Shown in pieces: positions 16,843-27,080 of a DNA stretch of 64,000 nucleotides (position 1 is its first letter; every line of letters begins with the position of its first letter). A program made the translations under genes and the position numbers. Source of the DNA: Bombella saccharophila (lineage in GTDB: Bacteria; Pseudomonadota; Alphaproteobacteria; Acetobacterales; Acetobacteraceae); the NCBI RefSeq assembly GCF_026385475.1, contig NZ_JANIDW010000001.1, positions 558,001 through 622,000 on the forward strand, read 5' to 3'. A model generated the notes under the pieces. The model had not been told where the DNA came from, did not search any database, and saw nothing but the letters and a program-made list of their open reading frames with translations.

Positions 16843-18660
16843 TTAGGATTCCAAACTCTCACGTTTGGCTTCTAACGCCAGCCATTGCTCCTCCGCTTCG
16901 CTGAGTTTTTTCTCAGTTTCAGCTAATATAGCCGTGATCTTCTCAAATCGTGCGGGGTCACGGCTATAAAGCTCTGGGTCAGCGAGGGCTTTGCGGCAGA
17001 GCATAGCGTCTTTCTCTAACGCCTCGATTGTGAGAGGGAGTTGGTCTAGCTCACGCTGCTCTTTATAGCTAAGTTTGTGCGTTGTCTTGTTGCTACGCGT
17101 AGGGGGAGCCTCTGCCTTCTCTTGCGATGAGGAAGTGGGAGCCGTTTTTTCCTGCCGCTCTTGTGGTGGGGTACCCTTGCGTTGGGCGAGCATATCGGAA
17201 TAGCCACCAGCATATTCTATCCAACGGCCATCACCTTCCGCCACTAAGGTGGATGTCGCGAGACGGTCCAAAAAGTCACGGTCATGGCTTACGAGCAAGA
17301 CAGTGCCCGTATAATCCCCGAGCATATCTTGGAGAAGGTCCAACGTTTCTAAGTCAAGGTCATTTGTTGGTTCATCAAGAACAAGCAAGTTAGACGGGCG
17401 TGCAAGGGCCGCAGCAAGGGCAAGGCGGCCTCGCTCTCCCCCGGATAAATGGCTGACAGGTGTGCGTGCTTGCTCTGGGCGAAAGAGAAAGTCCTTCATA
17501 TAACCGATGACGTGACGCTTCTCCGTGCCAACCTGCACCATGTCGCCATGCCCATCGGTGAGGAAATGAGCCACCGTTTGGTCGCCTTCTAAAGCACTAC
17601 GTTGTTGGTCCAGTGTGACCATCTGGATGGAGGGGCTACGGCGTATCTCGCCCTTTTGGGGCTCTAATGTGCCAATAAGAAGTTTAAGAAGGGTTGTTTT
17701 ACCCGCACCATTGGCCCCGCAAACCCCTAGCCGGTCTCCTTTGCTTACTGTTAAAGTTAGGGAGTCTATGAGGGTTCGTTCCGGGTAGGACCAGCCAATA
17801 TCTTCCGCAGCGATGACGATTTTACTCGTATTTTCTGCCTCACTGACTGCTAATTTGAGCGTCCCACGCTGACGGGAGGCGATATCGCGCCGCTCAGCTC
17901 GTAAGTCCGCAAGCTCTGCAACGCGCCGAACATTGCGTTTACGCCGCGCGGTGACGCCATAGCGCATCCAATCTTCTTCCCGTGCGATTTGACGGTCCAA
18001 TTTATGAGCGGCGCGCTCGGCAAGTTCGATTTGCTCATCTCGCCATGATTCAAAATGAGAGAAATTAGCCTCTAAGCGTTGGGTTTTGCCTTGCTCCAAC
18101 CATAAGACGGCACGGCATAATGTTTCTAAAAAGCGGCGGTCATGGCTGATGATAACCATTCCCGCTTGAGAGGCGAGGAGTTCTCGTTCTAACCAAGCAA
18201 TGCAAGGGAGGTCTAAATGGTTAGTTGGCTCATCAAGGAGGAGAAGGTCAGGCTCGGAGGCCAAGGCGCGAGCAAGGGCACTACGCCGCGCTTCCCCGCC
18301 AGAGAGGGCGGAGCAACGCTCGCTACCATCCATCCCTAGTTCGCTGAGCATAGCGCGCGCTTTGTAATGAGCGGTTTCGTCTAAGCCAGAAGTGACGTAG
18401 TCAAAAACAGTCTGCCAAGCGGAGAGGTCAGGCTCTTGGGGGAGGTAATACACCTTTAACCCCGGTTGGAGAAAATGTTCCCCGCTATCTTGCTCCAGCT
18501 CCCCTGCGGCAATGCGGAGTAAGGTAGATTTACCAGAGCCATTACGCCCGACAAGGCATAGCCGCTCCCCCGGTTGGACGGAAAGCTCCGCACCATCCAG
18601 TAAAGGACGACCGCCGAGCGTGTAGCTGATATTTTGGAGATTCAAGATTGGTGCAGACAT
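16843..18660 (-). CDS. uup: ABC-F family ATPase (Uup-like)
   Basis: 605-residue soluble protein with two ABC ATPase domains and no membrane segment, the layout of ABC-F translation factors. The first domain has Walker A GRNGSGKSTLL and signature LSGGEARRSALARAL; the second has GANGAGKTTLL and LSGGERGRLALAAAL. Between them lies the charged helical linker (about residues 190-265). The C-terminal region, about residues 500-600, is a charged helical/coiled-coil extension as in Uup, a DNA-interacting and ribosome-associated member. Convergent with the preceding gene, divergent from cydD. Confidence 0.9.
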   Translation of the reverse strand: MSAPILNLQNISYTLGGRPLLDGAELSVQPGERLCLVGRNGSGKSTLLRIAAGELEQDSGEHFLQPGLKVYYLPQEPDLSAWQTVFDYVTSGLDETAHYKARAMLSELGMDGSERCSALSGGEARRSALARALASEPDLLLLDEPTNHLDLPCIAWLERELLASQAGMVIISHDRRFLETLCRAVLWLEQGKTQRLEANFSHFESWRDEQIELAERAAHKLDRQIAREEDWMRYGVTARRKRNVRRVAELADLRAERRDIASRQRGTLKLAVSEAENTSKIVIAAEDIGWSYPERTLIDSLTLTVSKGDRLGVCGANGAGKTTLLKLLIGTLEPQKGEIRRSPSIQMVTLDQQRSALEGDQTVAHFLTDGHGDMVQVGTEKRHVIGYMKDFLFRPEQARTPVSHLSGGERGRLALAAALARPSNLLVLDEPTNDLDLETLDLLQDMLGDYTGTVLLVSHDRDFLDRLATSTLVAEGDGRWIEYAGGYSDMLAQRKGTPPQERQEKTAPTSSSQEKAEAPPTRSNKTTHKLSYKEQRELDQLPLTIEALEKDAMLCRKALADPELYSRDPARFEKITAILAETEKKLSEAEEQWLALEAKRESLES

Positions 18661-18793
18661 AGCTTTGATGTGCGCAAAAGAATGAAGATTTGCAACCTAA
18701 AACCGCCAAAAGGCAGAGAGAAAGATTTTCCCGATACAAAACTTATGCTTTGTTTGTTGTTCTTTTAAAGCCTTCCCTTGTATATATCGCAGC

Positions 18794-20491
18794 ATGAAGG
18801 CAGATAAGAAGATGCTAAAAGGCTGGGTACGGCAGCAAAATCGCGCTAATCGCTCGGCCACAATGAGTCTTGCCCTAATAGGGATGCTCAATGTTGTGAC
18901 CGGTATGGTCTTAATGTGGAGCCTAGCGTCCATGCTCGCTACATGGCTTGCGGGCGGCCAACATGCCACACCGTATCCTATGGTGGTGCTTTTTATCATT
19001 GCCTCTCTCGTGCGTGTCTTTTTGGGATATCTGCAAGAGACGCTTGCCCTTCATGTGGGGGAGGAGGCCCGTAAACGTTTGCGGCGCAGCATAGTAGAGC
19101 GTTTTTTTGCACAAGGTCCATCTTTATTACGCCATCAGCATAGTGCAGCTCTTGCCGCGATGGTGACGGACCGCGTGGAAGCGTTGGAGGGTTATTTCGC
19201 CCGTTGGTTGCCAGCGTCCGCTTTGTGGGTTGTAGCGCAATGGTCTGTTGTTGTGGTGGTGTTTTGGCAGAACCATCATGCTGGCTATATCTTAGGCGCA
19301 TGTTGCTTATTCTTACCCGTTTTCCAAGCTGTTTTTGGGATAGCCACGGCTATAGCTTCACGGCGGCAGATTTTAGCCCTTAATCGCTTACAAGTCCGCT
19401 TTTTAGACCGTATCCGTGGGATTGCCACCATCGTTCTCTCTGGCAATGTGGTAAAGGATTCAGAAGAACTTGGCCACGCAGCAGATGAGCTACGCCAAAG
19501 AACTATGAAAGTGCTGCGTGTTGCCTTCCTAACGTCTGCCTCAACGGACCTTGCCATGATTGTGGCTTTGATAGGGATTGTGATTGACCAACATCATAGG
19601 CTGCAACAGGGGTCTTTTTCATCAATAGAGAGCATTATTTTTGCCGTTTTGATGGTACCGGAAGCTTTCGCACCATTCCGTGCTTTATCCGCAGCTTATC
19701 AAGACCGGGCACAAATTACCCATAGCGGGGAGGCTTTGCAAAAACTTCCCGCTTTACAAGCATCAATCACGCCGGAGAGAACAAACTCTGCCGCGCCAGA
19801 GCGTACAAAGGCGGGAATCGCGTTGGATGTGCGGGACGTGTCTTATCGATGGGTGGAAGACCGCCCACTTGCGTTGGACCATGTGAGTTTTCACTTAGAG
19901 CCGGGTCAGATTGCGCTTTTAACGGGGCCTTCTGGAGCGGGGAAGTCAACCCTCATAGAGGCGTTGCTTGGCTTTATTCGTCCGCTAGAAGGGCAGATTA
20001 GCCTTGGCGGTGTTGATATTCAGACCCTCCATCCTGCTGATGTAACACGTCAGATAAGTTGGATAGGGCAGAAACCCGTTCTTTTTGCAGGCTCATTGAA
20101 AGAGAATATCATGTTTGCCGCCCCTCATGCCTCGGAGGCGCAATTCCAAGCTGCGTTAGAGGCATCGGCGATTACGCATTACCTCCCCCTCTTGCCGGAA
20201 GGGGTGGAGACGCGCTTAGGGGAAGGGGGCTTCGGCCTCTCTGGTGGGCAGGCGCAGCGCATTGCGATTGCGCGCGCTTTTCTGAAAGATGCGCCGCTCC
20301 TGATCATGGATGAGCCTACAGCGCATCTCGACCCCGAGACCGAGGGTGATATTCTTACGGCTTTAAAGCCGCTATTGCAGGGTCGTACGGCAGTTATCTC
20401 CACCCATTCCCAGCAATTTCAAGGGATTGGTGAGAGGTACCATCTTCTTATGGAGCAGGGCCGGCTTACAGTGCAGGAGGGCCAGTCATGA
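18794..20491 (+). CDS. cydD: Thiol reductant ABC exporter subunit CydD
   Basis: Half of the heterodimeric CydDC exporter that moves cysteine and glutathione into the periplasm, needed for cytochrome bd and periplasmic redox balance. The 565 residues have a six-helix transmembrane domain (to about 310) and a nucleotide-binding domain with Walker A GPSGAGKSTL near residue 376, signature LSGGQAQRIAIARAF and Walker B LLIMDEPTAHLD. The ATG of cydC overlaps its end by four bases. The cydAB oxidase genes are not in the window. Confidence 0.92.
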   Translation: MKADKKMLKGWVRQQNRANRSATMSLALIGMLNVVTGMVLMWSLASMLATWLAGGQHATPYPMVVLFIIASLVRVFLGYLQETLALHVGEEARKRLRRSIVERFFAQGPSLLRHQHSAALAAMVTDRVEALEGYFARWLPASALWVVAQWSVVVVVFWQNHHAGYILGACCLFLPVFQAVFGIATAIASRRQILALNRLQVRFLDRIRGIATIVLSGNVVKDSEELGHAADELRQRTMKVLRVAFLTSASTDLAMIVALIGIVIDQHHRLQQGSFSSIESIIFAVLMVPEAFAPFRALSAAYQDRAQITHSGEALQKLPALQASITPERTNSAAPERTKAGIALDVRDVSYRWVEDRPLALDHVSFHLEPGQIALLTGPSGAGKSTLIEALLGFIRPLEGQISLGGVDIQTLHPADVTRQISWIGQKPVLFAGSLKENIMFAAPHASEAQFQAALEASAITHYLPLLPEGVETRLGEGGFGLSGGQAQRIAIARAFLKDAPLLIMDEPTAHLDPETEGDILTALKPLLQGRTAVISTHSQQFQGIGERYHLLMEQGRLTVQEGQS

Positions 20492-22128
20492 AGCGGTTTT
20501 CCCCTTTAATCAAAGTTTGGCAGGCCCGTTGGCTGCGCTTATTCATTGGGCTGATTTTGGCTGAACTCTCCATCTGCGCTGCATTTTTATTAATGGGGCA
20601 GACAGGGTCTCGCTTGGGGTTAATCGCTACAGCGGGGGCGTTCGTCACATTTGGGCTGTTGCGCTGGGCAGGTTCGGCACGTCTCATCCTACGTTATGGA
20701 GAGCGGCTAGCGACGCATGATGCCACATTCCGCGTCTTGGCGGATATTCGTCTTTGGTTTTATCGGCGTCTAGCGCGGGGTGCGGCGGCAGGGTTGGGGT
20801 TTCGCCGTACTGGGGATTTACTCACCCGTCTCGTCTCCGATGTGCAAAGCCTCGATAGTCTTTACCTGCGGATTATTATCCCCTTAGCAACGGCGTTATT
20901 AAGCCTGCCGATTGTTATCTTTATCTGCCTGAAAGGCAGTATGCTGCTAGCGTTCAGCATTGCTATCATTTTTTGCCTGACAGCCTTTATCTTACCAGCC
21001 TTTATGGCGCGTATGTCATATCGTTGGGGGCCTGTCTTGCAGCAGGCTCAATCAGAGATGAATAATCAAGCTCTTGAGCTGGTAAGCGGTATGAAGGAGC
21101 TTCGTATTTTTGGGCAAGAGGATGCCGCGAAGGCACGTCTTTTTGCCGCAGAGGAGGCCTTTTACCAAGCCCAACGCCAACAAAGCCGTGCTATGGCGCG
21201 GACTCATACGTTGGCTTTGTTCCTGACACGTTTAGGAGTGATTTGCGCTCTAGGAGGCTGTGCAGGGTTGTTCTTCTCTAAAGAGCAAGCAGTGATAGGC
21301 ATCACCGTACTCTTTGTTGTGATGACAGCTCTTGATAATATTGTGGACCTTCCGCGCGCTGGTCTTATTGCTGGGCAAGTATGCCATGCGGCAGAGCGCA
21401 TTATAGAGGCGACAAAAATGCCCGTGTCTCAGCCGCCAGAAGGGAGTCGTCCTGCTCCCAAAGGGTATGACATTACAGCGCAGGCTCTTTCCTTCGGGTG
21501 GTCGGAAGGCCGTAGCACGCTCAAGAACATTAACTTCACCCTTCGCGAAGGGGAGCGAGTAGCTCTTATTGGTCCTTCCGGGGCCGGGAAGTCCAGCCTT
21601 GCTGCTTTGCTCTTAAAGGTTGTTTCGCCTCAAGAGGGGTGTCTTACCCTTGGTGGAGCTGACATTGCAGACATTAAAACCGAGATTGTGCGAGAGCGCA
21701 TCGCATGGCTATCACAAGCGAGCCATTTATTTGATGATACAATCCGGGCTAATCTTCTCCTAGGGCGCGAAGCTCCATCAGATGAAGTGATATGGGCGGC
21801 GTTAGAGCAAGCGCAGATAGCTGATTTTGTACGCTCTTTACCTGATGGATTGGAGAGTTGGGTTGGTGAAAATGGCTCTCAATTATCAGGTGGGCAGGGG
21901 CGGCGTATTGCTTTGGCACGGGTGCTGCTCTCTAACGCTCCCATCTTAATTCTTGATGAACCCTGCACGGGGCTGGATATCGATACAGAGCGGGCCTTCC
22001 TTAAGACGTTGAACCAACTAGACCGCTCCCGCACTATTCTGCTAATCACACACCGTTTGACAGGTATAGAGCAGCTTGATCGCTTATGGACCCTTCAGGA
22101 TGGTTTATTGACATCCCATATCCCATAA
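20488..22128 (+). CDS. cydC: Thiol reductant ABC exporter subunit CydC
   Basis: Second half of CydDC. 546 residues: transmembrane domain to about 310, then the ATPase domain with Walker A GPSGAGKSSLAALLL near residue 361, signature LSGGQGRRIALARVL and Walker B LILDEPCTGLD. Both half-transporters keep complete motifs, so both sites look competent. Overlaps cydD by four bases; the next gene (an OmpA-like lipoprotein) follows after about 60 bases. Confidence 0.92.
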   Translation: MKRFSPLIKVWQARWLRLFIGLILAELSICAAFLLMGQTGSRLGLIATAGAFVTFGLLRWAGSARLILRYGERLATHDATFRVLADIRLWFYRRLARGAAAGLGFRRTGDLLTRLVSDVQSLDSLYLRIIIPLATALLSLPIVIFICLKGSMLLAFSIAIIFCLTAFILPAFMARMSYRWGPVLQQAQSEMNNQALELVSGMKELRIFGQEDAAKARLFAAEEAFYQAQRQQSRAMARTHTLALFLTRLGVICALGGCAGLFFSKEQAVIGITVLFVVMTALDNIVDLPRAGLIAGQVCHAAERIIEATKMPVSQPPEGSRPAPKGYDITAQALSFGWSEGRSTLKNINFTLREGERVALIGPSGAGKSSLAALLLKVVSPQEGCLTLGGADIADIKTEIVRERIAWLSQASHLFDDTIRANLLLGREAPSDEVIWAALEQAQIADFVRSLPDGLESWVGENGSQLSGGQGRRIALARVLLSNAPILILDEPCTGLDIDTERAFLKTLNQLDRSRTILLITHRLTGIEQLDRLWTLQDGLLTSHIP

Positions 22129-22189
22129 GGAACAGACTGTTAGCCTGTAATTGGGGAGGAAACTCCCATTGAATGAGAAGGACGTTCCC

Positions 22190-22606
22190 ATGAGGAAGAT
22201 TTCTGCTTTTATACGTCAGTTGGCTCCTATGGGGACGGCCTTGCTCTTGGCCGTTACTGTGCTAGCTGGCTGCGTGTCTCATCCCCCGCGGAATGACTAT
22301 GTCGTCTTTTTTGACACAGAATCCGTCAAGCCGAGTGCAACGGGTGTGGCTATTATTGCTAATGCCGTAGAAGATGCTCGCAAACGGCATATTTCCCAGT
22401 TTACCGTTTCTGGTTCAGCTGGGAAAAGCGGAGATGAGGATGTGTTGAAGAAGCTCGCTGATGCACGCGCCGATAAGGTTATTGCCCTATTGGAGCAAAA
22501 TGGCGTTAAACCGGCCGATATCCATAAAGGGTCTTTCGTTCCATCGCGTGTTGAAGATTCGCACGTAGCTTTCCGGCGTGTAACAATTCACTTAGGTACA
22601 CGTTGA
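22190..22606 (+). CDS. OmpA-family outer membrane lipoprotein
   Basis: I place the start at ATG 22190, after AGAAGGA; the frame is open 13 codons further upstream. The 138-residue product has a lipoprotein signal (hydrophobic segment ending LAGC at residues 23-26) and then an OmpA/MotB-type peptidoglycan-binding domain: [20 protein letters not shown], a central helix, [18 protein letters not shown], and a final RRVTIHL strand. The short domain lacks the classic NXXL..R consensus in full, so binding to peptidoglycan is an inference. Its stop overlaps the TTG start of recQ. Confidence 0.82.
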   Translation: MRKISAFIRQLAPMGTALLLAVTVLAGCVSHPPRNDYVVFFDTESVKPSATGVAIIANAVEDARKRHISQFTVSGSAGKSGDEDVLKKLADARADKVIALLEQNGVKPADIHKGSFVPSRVEDSHVAFRRVTIHLGTR

Positions 22607-24483
22607 TCTCTGACTATGATCACCACACGGGGGAAGTTTACACGGGTGTTGGTAACCCAATAGATAATTTCCCTCGTTATGTTGGCGAAGCGGCAGAAGA
22701 TGTGTTGCATCAAGTGTTTGGCTTTGCAACATTTCGTGGTTTACAAGAAGAAGCCGTCCGCGCTGTTATGAATCATGAGGACGTTTTGGTCCTCATGCCC
22801 ACAGGTGGGGGGAAAAGCCTGTGTTATCAGGTGCCGGCTTTATGCCGGGATGGTGTGGGGTTAATCATTTCCCCCTTAATCGCCTTGATGGAAGATCAAG
22901 TCGCGGGGTTACGACAGCTTGGCGTTAGAGCAGCGGCTCTCCACTCTGAAATGGAGTATCAGGATCAGCTGACAGTCCAAGAGGATCTAACCTGTGATCA
23001 GTTGGATCTTCTCTATATCTCCCCAGAGCGGCTTTTAACGTCCTATACTCTTAATTTGCTTAAACGCTGTCATTTATCACTTATAGCGATTGACGAAGCG
23101 CATTGTGTCTCGGCGTGGGGGCATGATTTTCGTCCCGAATATCGTGAACTAGCACATCTTAAGCAATTTTTTCCTAATGTGCCTCGCATTGCTTTAACAG
23201 CAACGGCGGATCCACGAACGCGTCGTGATATTTTGACTGCTCTAGATATGCCCCATGCTCATATTTTTATGGGGAGTTTTCATAGAGAGAATCTTTTTCT
23301 TCAAGCTCAACCCAAAATTGCTGAGATGCAGCAGGTATTAACCGCCTTAAGCCGGCATATGGGGCAGGGGGCGGCTATTATTTATTGCGGTAGTCGTAAA
23401 AAGACAGAGATCATAGCGCGACAACTTCGAGAGAAAGGTTACACGGCCTTTGCTTTTCATGCAGGAATGTCTCCTGCGGATAAAAAAGAAGTGTTATTTC
23501 GCTTTCGCTCTGGCGAGCCGATGGTGATTGCGGCGACTATCGCTTTTGGTATGGGCATTGACCGTCCTGATGTTCGTACCGTTATCCATCTGGAAATGCC
23601 CACATCGCCAGAGGGTTATTATCAACAAATTGGTCGCGCTGGTCGTGATGGAGAACTATCACACACCTTATTGCTTTATAGTGGAGAAGGGGTGGCACGG
23701 GCGCGTTATTGGTTGGAAGAATCTCAGGCACCAGAAAGTGAAAAACGTGCCATGCAAGGACGATTAGAAAGTATGATATCCCTAACTGAAACAACGGGAT
23801 GTCGTACACAGGCTGTCTTAGCGTGTTTTGGCGAAAGTTTGCATGAACCTTGCGGGCATTGTGATAACTGCCTTACGCCGCCCTCTACCTTTGATGCGAC
23901 AGAAGCTGCTCAAAAAGTTTTATCTACTGTCTATCGGACAGGAGAACGCTTTGGTGTTGTCCAACTTATTGCTGTTTTAAAAGGGAAAATGACTGAAGCT
24001 GTAGAACGACACGCTTTGCAGCATTTATCTGTTTTTGGCATCGGGAAGGACAAAAACGATATATGGTGGCGCATGGTCATACGCCAACTAATCGCTCGTG
24101 GTGCATTAGGTATGGTCGGAGAGCATGGCGGATTGAGTTTAAGACGTGATACTGCGCGTCCTATTTTGCGCGGTGATATCCCTGTTACATTAAGAGAAGA
24201 TAGTTCTCTTAATGCGATAACAACTACGACTAAGAAAATAGACCCAACGGCAGATTTATCAGAGGAAGAACAACGCTATTTCTTAGCTCTCAAAATGTGG
24301 AGAAGGGAGGAATCTTACCAGCAAGCCATTCCTCCTTACCATATTTTCCGAGACATAACGCTAAGAGAGATTATTCGGGCACGACCAGCGAGTAAGCAAG
24401 CTTTAGGTGAGGTGCGGGGAGTTGGTCAAAGTAAGATTGATCGTTATGGGGATGCTGTTCTGGCCATTTTGAATGATCAATAG
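22603..24483 (+). CDS. recQ: ATP-dependent DNA helicase RecQ
   Basis: 3'-5' helicase acting in recombination and replication-fork repair. 626 residues; TTG start overlapping the previous stop. Walker A is [10 protein letters not shown] near residue 66 and the DEAH motif ([18 protein letters not shown]) near 162; [12 protein letters not shown] and [10 protein letters not shown] belong to helicase domain 2. The RQC zinc cysteines occur around residues 400-420 ([16 protein letters not shown]). The final 70 residues form an HRDC domain ending in [18 protein letters not shown]. All domains present. Confidence 0.95.
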   Translation: MISDYDHHTGEVYTGVGNPIDNFPRYVGEAAEDVLHQVFGFATFRGLQEEAVRAVMNHEDVLVLMPTGGGKSLCYQVPALCRDGVGLIISPLIALMEDQVAGLRQLGVRAAALHSEMEYQDQLTVQEDLTCDQLDLLYISPERLLTSYTLNLLKRCHLSLIAIDEAHCVSAWGHDFRPEYRELAHLKQFFPNVPRIALTATADPRTRRDILTALDMPHAHIFMGSFHRENLFLQAQPKIAEMQQVLTALSRHMGQGAAIIYCGSRKKTEIIARQLREKGYTAFAFHAGMSPADKKEVLFRFRSGEPMVIAATIAFGMGIDRPDVRTVIHLEMPTSPEGYYQQIGRAGRDGELSHTLLLYSGEGVARARYWLEESQAPESEKRAMQGRLESMISLTETTGCRTQAVLACFGESLHEPCGHCDNCLTPPSTFDATEAAQKVLSTVYRTGERFGVVQLIAVLKGKMTEAVERHALQHLSVFGIGKDKNDIWWRMVIRQLIARGALGMVGEHGGLSLRRDTARPILRGDIPVTLREDSSLNAITTTTKKIDPTADLSEEEQRYFLALKMWRREESYQQAIPPYHIFRDITLREIIRARPASKQALGEVRGVGQSKIDRYGDAVLAILNDQ

Positions 24484-24503
24484 CGGTAAAGAAGAATGGC
24501 CTT

Positions 24504-24989
24504 TTAGGGGCCAACATTTTTCTCTTCCACAATTGGTTGCATTTTAAAAGCTGCCGTCACGTTTCCAACATTCTGAAAATGGAAGGTGAAGTCCAAGGAC
24601 TGCCCAGGTTGATAGGGGACTTTTAATCCATGGCAGATGAGATGATATTCACTTGTGGGGAAAACAAGCGTACTTTCATGCGGGATAGCCATGTGCTGGA
24701 ACATATCATCCATATCGTTAGGTGATTGAATGGCCACTTGGCTGTTGCGGTTTGAGGTCACTGTCTCACAGCCGGGAGAAGAAATGCCACGCAAAAGCAG
24801 ATCTATTTTACTATGATTGGTCAGGGTGAATGTCCCAAAAGCAAAAGGGGCTTCCTTATAACGCGTATGTAAGGCAGTATCAGTCACTGTAATATCTTTA
24901 GCAGAGGGGAGAGTGATATTGGCTGCTACAGCTAATCTCGACCCAAAGATCATAAATAAGGCAGTTACAACAAAAGATATTTTCTTCAT
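24504..24989 (-). CDS. PCu(A)C-like periplasmic protein with altered copper ligands
   Basis: 161 residues with a clear signal peptide (MKKISFVVTALFMIFG...AVA). The mature part has the cupredoxin-like PCu(A)C pattern: YKEAPFAFGTFTLTNHS, FPTSEYHLICHGLKVPYQPG and FTFHFQNVG. PCu(A)C proteins deliver Cu(I) to cytochrome oxidase. Here the usual first HxM-type ligand region reads SQVAIQSPNDMDDMFQHM and the usual HLM reads HLI, so some of the expected His/Met ligands are missing. Convergent with recQ, divergent from nrdR. Confidence 0.75.
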   Translation of the reverse strand: MKKISFVVTALFMIFGSRLAVAANITLPSAKDITVTDTALHTRYKEAPFAFGTFTLTNHSKIDLLLRGISSPGCETVTSNRNSQVAIQSPNDMDDMFQHMAIPHESTLVFPTSEYHLICHGLKVPYQPGQSLDFTFHFQNVGNVTAAFKMQPIVEEKNVGP

Positions 24990-25153
24990 ACTTCTCGCCT
25001 TCTAATGCCTACAGCATGAGTGAAAAAGAGTCCGAGGATTAAAAGAAAAAAGACCCTTTTATATTCCTCAATGCCATTGTTTTCGATAAACTGCGCAGGA
25101 TGTTCGGTCAAGCAATCAAGCGTGGCCCTGCTGTTTTGTTCGTGGAATATGTT

Positions 25154-25630
25154 ATGCACTGCCCTTTTTGTGGACATCAGGAAACACAAGTGAAGGATAG
25201 TCGCTCCACAGAGGATGGTGCGGCTATTCGCCGTCGCCGTGTCTGTTGTGCATGTATCCAACGCTTTACAACAATTGAGCGTGTCCAACTGCGTGAACTG
25301 ACTGTTATTAAAACTGATGGGCGTCGTATTCCTTTTGATCGAGATAAACTTGCTCGCTCTATACGTATTGCTTTGCGCAAGCGTCCTATCGATGACGTGC
25401 AGCAAGAGCATTTGCTCAACAAATTAGTACGTCAGCTAGAGGCTTCTGGAGATCAAGAAATACCATCACAGCGCATTGGTGAATTTGCTATGGAAGCCCT
25501 TCGTCATCTTGATGGTGTGGCTTATGTTCGTTTTGCCAGTGTATATAAGGACTTTCGAGAAATTGAGGCGTTTTCGAAAATTCTTGCCGATATGAATATG
25601 CCCTCCAATCCGTCTGAGGAAAACTCATGA
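25154..25630 (+). CDS. nrdR: Transcriptional repressor NrdR
   Basis: Represses ribonucleotide reductase genes in response to ATP/dATP. I start it at ATG 25154 because the product then opens directly with the zinc ribbon ([17 protein letters not shown]), as in the family; an 18-codon upstream extension is probably untranslated. The second zinc pair is VCCACIQRF, followed by the ATP-cone domain ([16 protein letters not shown]... RFASVYKDF). 158 residues, normal size. Its stop overlaps nusB by four bases; the riboflavin genes often found between these two are absent. Confidence 0.95.
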   Translation: MHCPFCGHQETQVKDSRSTEDGAAIRRRRVCCACIQRFTTIERVQLRELTVIKTDGRRIPFDRDKLARSIRIALRKRPIDDVQQEHLLNKLVRQLEASGDQEIPSQRIGEFAMEALRHLDGVAYVRFASVYKDFREIEAFSKILADMNMPSNPSEENS

Positions 25631-26109
25631 CCAACGAATCCGGCACTTCCTCTCGCAAACGTAGCCGTACCATAGCCCGTATGGCCGCGACGCAGGCCCT
25701 GTATCAATGTGAACAAACTGGCAATAATGCGGAGAGCGTTCTTGCAGAGTTTCTGCGCTATCGGCAGGGGGCCCCACAGAGCAGTTTTGAGGATGGGCAC
25801 ATTCCTGATGCTGATCTCCCTTTATTGGAGGAAATTGTCCTTCAGGCTGTAGCAAAGCAAGATTCTATTGATGCTGCTCTGGTGAGGTTATTACCTGAGA
25901 GCTGGCCTTTAGCGCGGCTGGACCCCGTCCTCCGTGCCTTGTTACGGGCCGCCCTTGGTGAGTTGATGGCTGATTTGCCCGTGCAAATTGCTATTAATGA
26001 ATATCTTGATGTTGCTCATGGCTTCTTTAACGGAGATGAGCCGAAGATGGTCAATGGCATTTTAGATAAATTCGCGCGTCAAAAAGTTGAAGGTAACAGC
26101 GCGACATAG
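25627..26109 (+). CDS. nusB: Transcription antitermination factor NusB
   Basis: Part of the antitermination complex (with NusE/S10, NusA, NusG) on rRNA operons. 160 residues, all helical, with [40 protein letters not shown] and [26 protein letters not shown], which are diagnostic. Overlaps nrdR by four bases and is followed after 11 bases by thiL, the frequent nusB-thiL pair of alphaproteobacteria. Confidence 0.95.
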   Translation: MTNESGTSSRKRSRTIARMAATQALYQCEQTGNNAESVLAEFLRYRQGAPQSSFEDGHIPDADLPLLEEIVLQAVAKQDSIDAALVRLLPESWPLARLDPVLRALLRAALGELMADLPVQIAINEYLDVAHGFFNGDEPKMVNGILDKFARQKVEGNSAT

Positions 26110-26120
26110 AGGCAAAATCT

Positions 26121-27065
26121 ATGGGTGAGTTCGATTTCATAGCACGGCATTTTCGCCCCTTAGCGGGAGCTGGTGCCATGGAGCTGCGTAATGATGGCGC
26201 TGTGATGAACCTCCCCGCGGGGGAGGAACTTGTCCTCTCTAGCGATACGATGGTCGAAGGGCTGCATTTTCTCCCCGATGACCCCGCCAAGACTATCGCG
26301 CAGAAGCTTTTGCGCTGCAATCTCTCTGATCTTGCGGCTATGGGAAGTCGCCCACGTGGTTATATGTTGAATGTTAGTGTTCCTCCTAACCGTCACTATG
26401 ATGAATCATGGTTTACAGATTTTGCCGCAGGGCTCGCCGAGGATCAAAAGAAGTTCGAATTTCATCTCTTAGGGGGCGATACAACGGGCAGTCCCTCACC
26501 TTTAGTTTTAGGGGTTACGATTTTGGGGAGTGTACGCCAGGGTGAAGCTCTTCGACGAGATGGTAGTCATGAAGGGGATGGCGTTTGGGTTACAGGAAGT
26601 CTCGGTCGGGCGGCTCTTGGATTACAAGCACGCTTAGGGCAATTAAAAGATGAAGATGGCTCATTAACCCTAGCCTATCGTGTTCCGACACCACGAATTG
26701 GCCTTTCCCTTTATGGGATTGTTAGTGCTGCTATGGATATATCAGATGGGTTAATCCAAGATTGTGGACATCTTGCTGAAGAATCAGGCGTTGCCATTAC
26801 ATTATATGAAGATAAAGTGCCGCTATCTCCGGCGGTGCGACAGCATTTAAGCCATCATAAAGAACGCATCTTACTTGGTGGTGATGATTATGAGTTGCTT
26901 GTTACCTGCCCCCCAGAAAAGGAAGCCGCCCTTCAAGCACATTGTGCTACTCATGCTGTCCCTATTACAAGGATAGGTGAAGTATCAAAAGGAGCAGGGG
27001 TTAGAATGTTAAATCATGCAGGAAAGCCCCTGCATTTCTCACGCATAGGCTGGCAACATTTTTAG
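26121..27065 (+). CDS. thiL: Thiamine-monophosphate kinase ThiL
   Basis: Phosphorylates thiamine monophosphate to the active diphosphate. 314 residues with the PurM-like fold: LVLSSDTMVEGLHF (metal-binding), LGGDTTGSPSPLVLGVTILG, AMDISDGLIQDCGHL and GGDDYELLVTCPP are all in place. Last gene of the nrdR-nusB-thiL unit; convergent with the GNAT-like gene. Confidence 0.95.
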   Translation: MGEFDFIARHFRPLAGAGAMELRNDGAVMNLPAGEELVLSSDTMVEGLHFLPDDPAKTIAQKLLRCNLSDLAAMGSRPRGYMLNVSVPPNRHYDESWFTDFAAGLAEDQKKFEFHLLGGDTTGSPSPLVLGVTILGSVRQGEALRRDGSHEGDGVWVTGSLGRAALGLQARLGQLKDEDGSLTLAYRVPTPRIGLSLYGIVSAAMDISDGLIQDCGHLAEESGVAITLYEDKVPLSPAVRQHLSHHKERILLGGDDYELLVTCPPEKEAALQAHCATHAVPITRIGEVSKGAGVRMLNHAGKPLHFSRIGWQHF

Positions 27066-27080
27066 AAATAGCCTTAGTAT

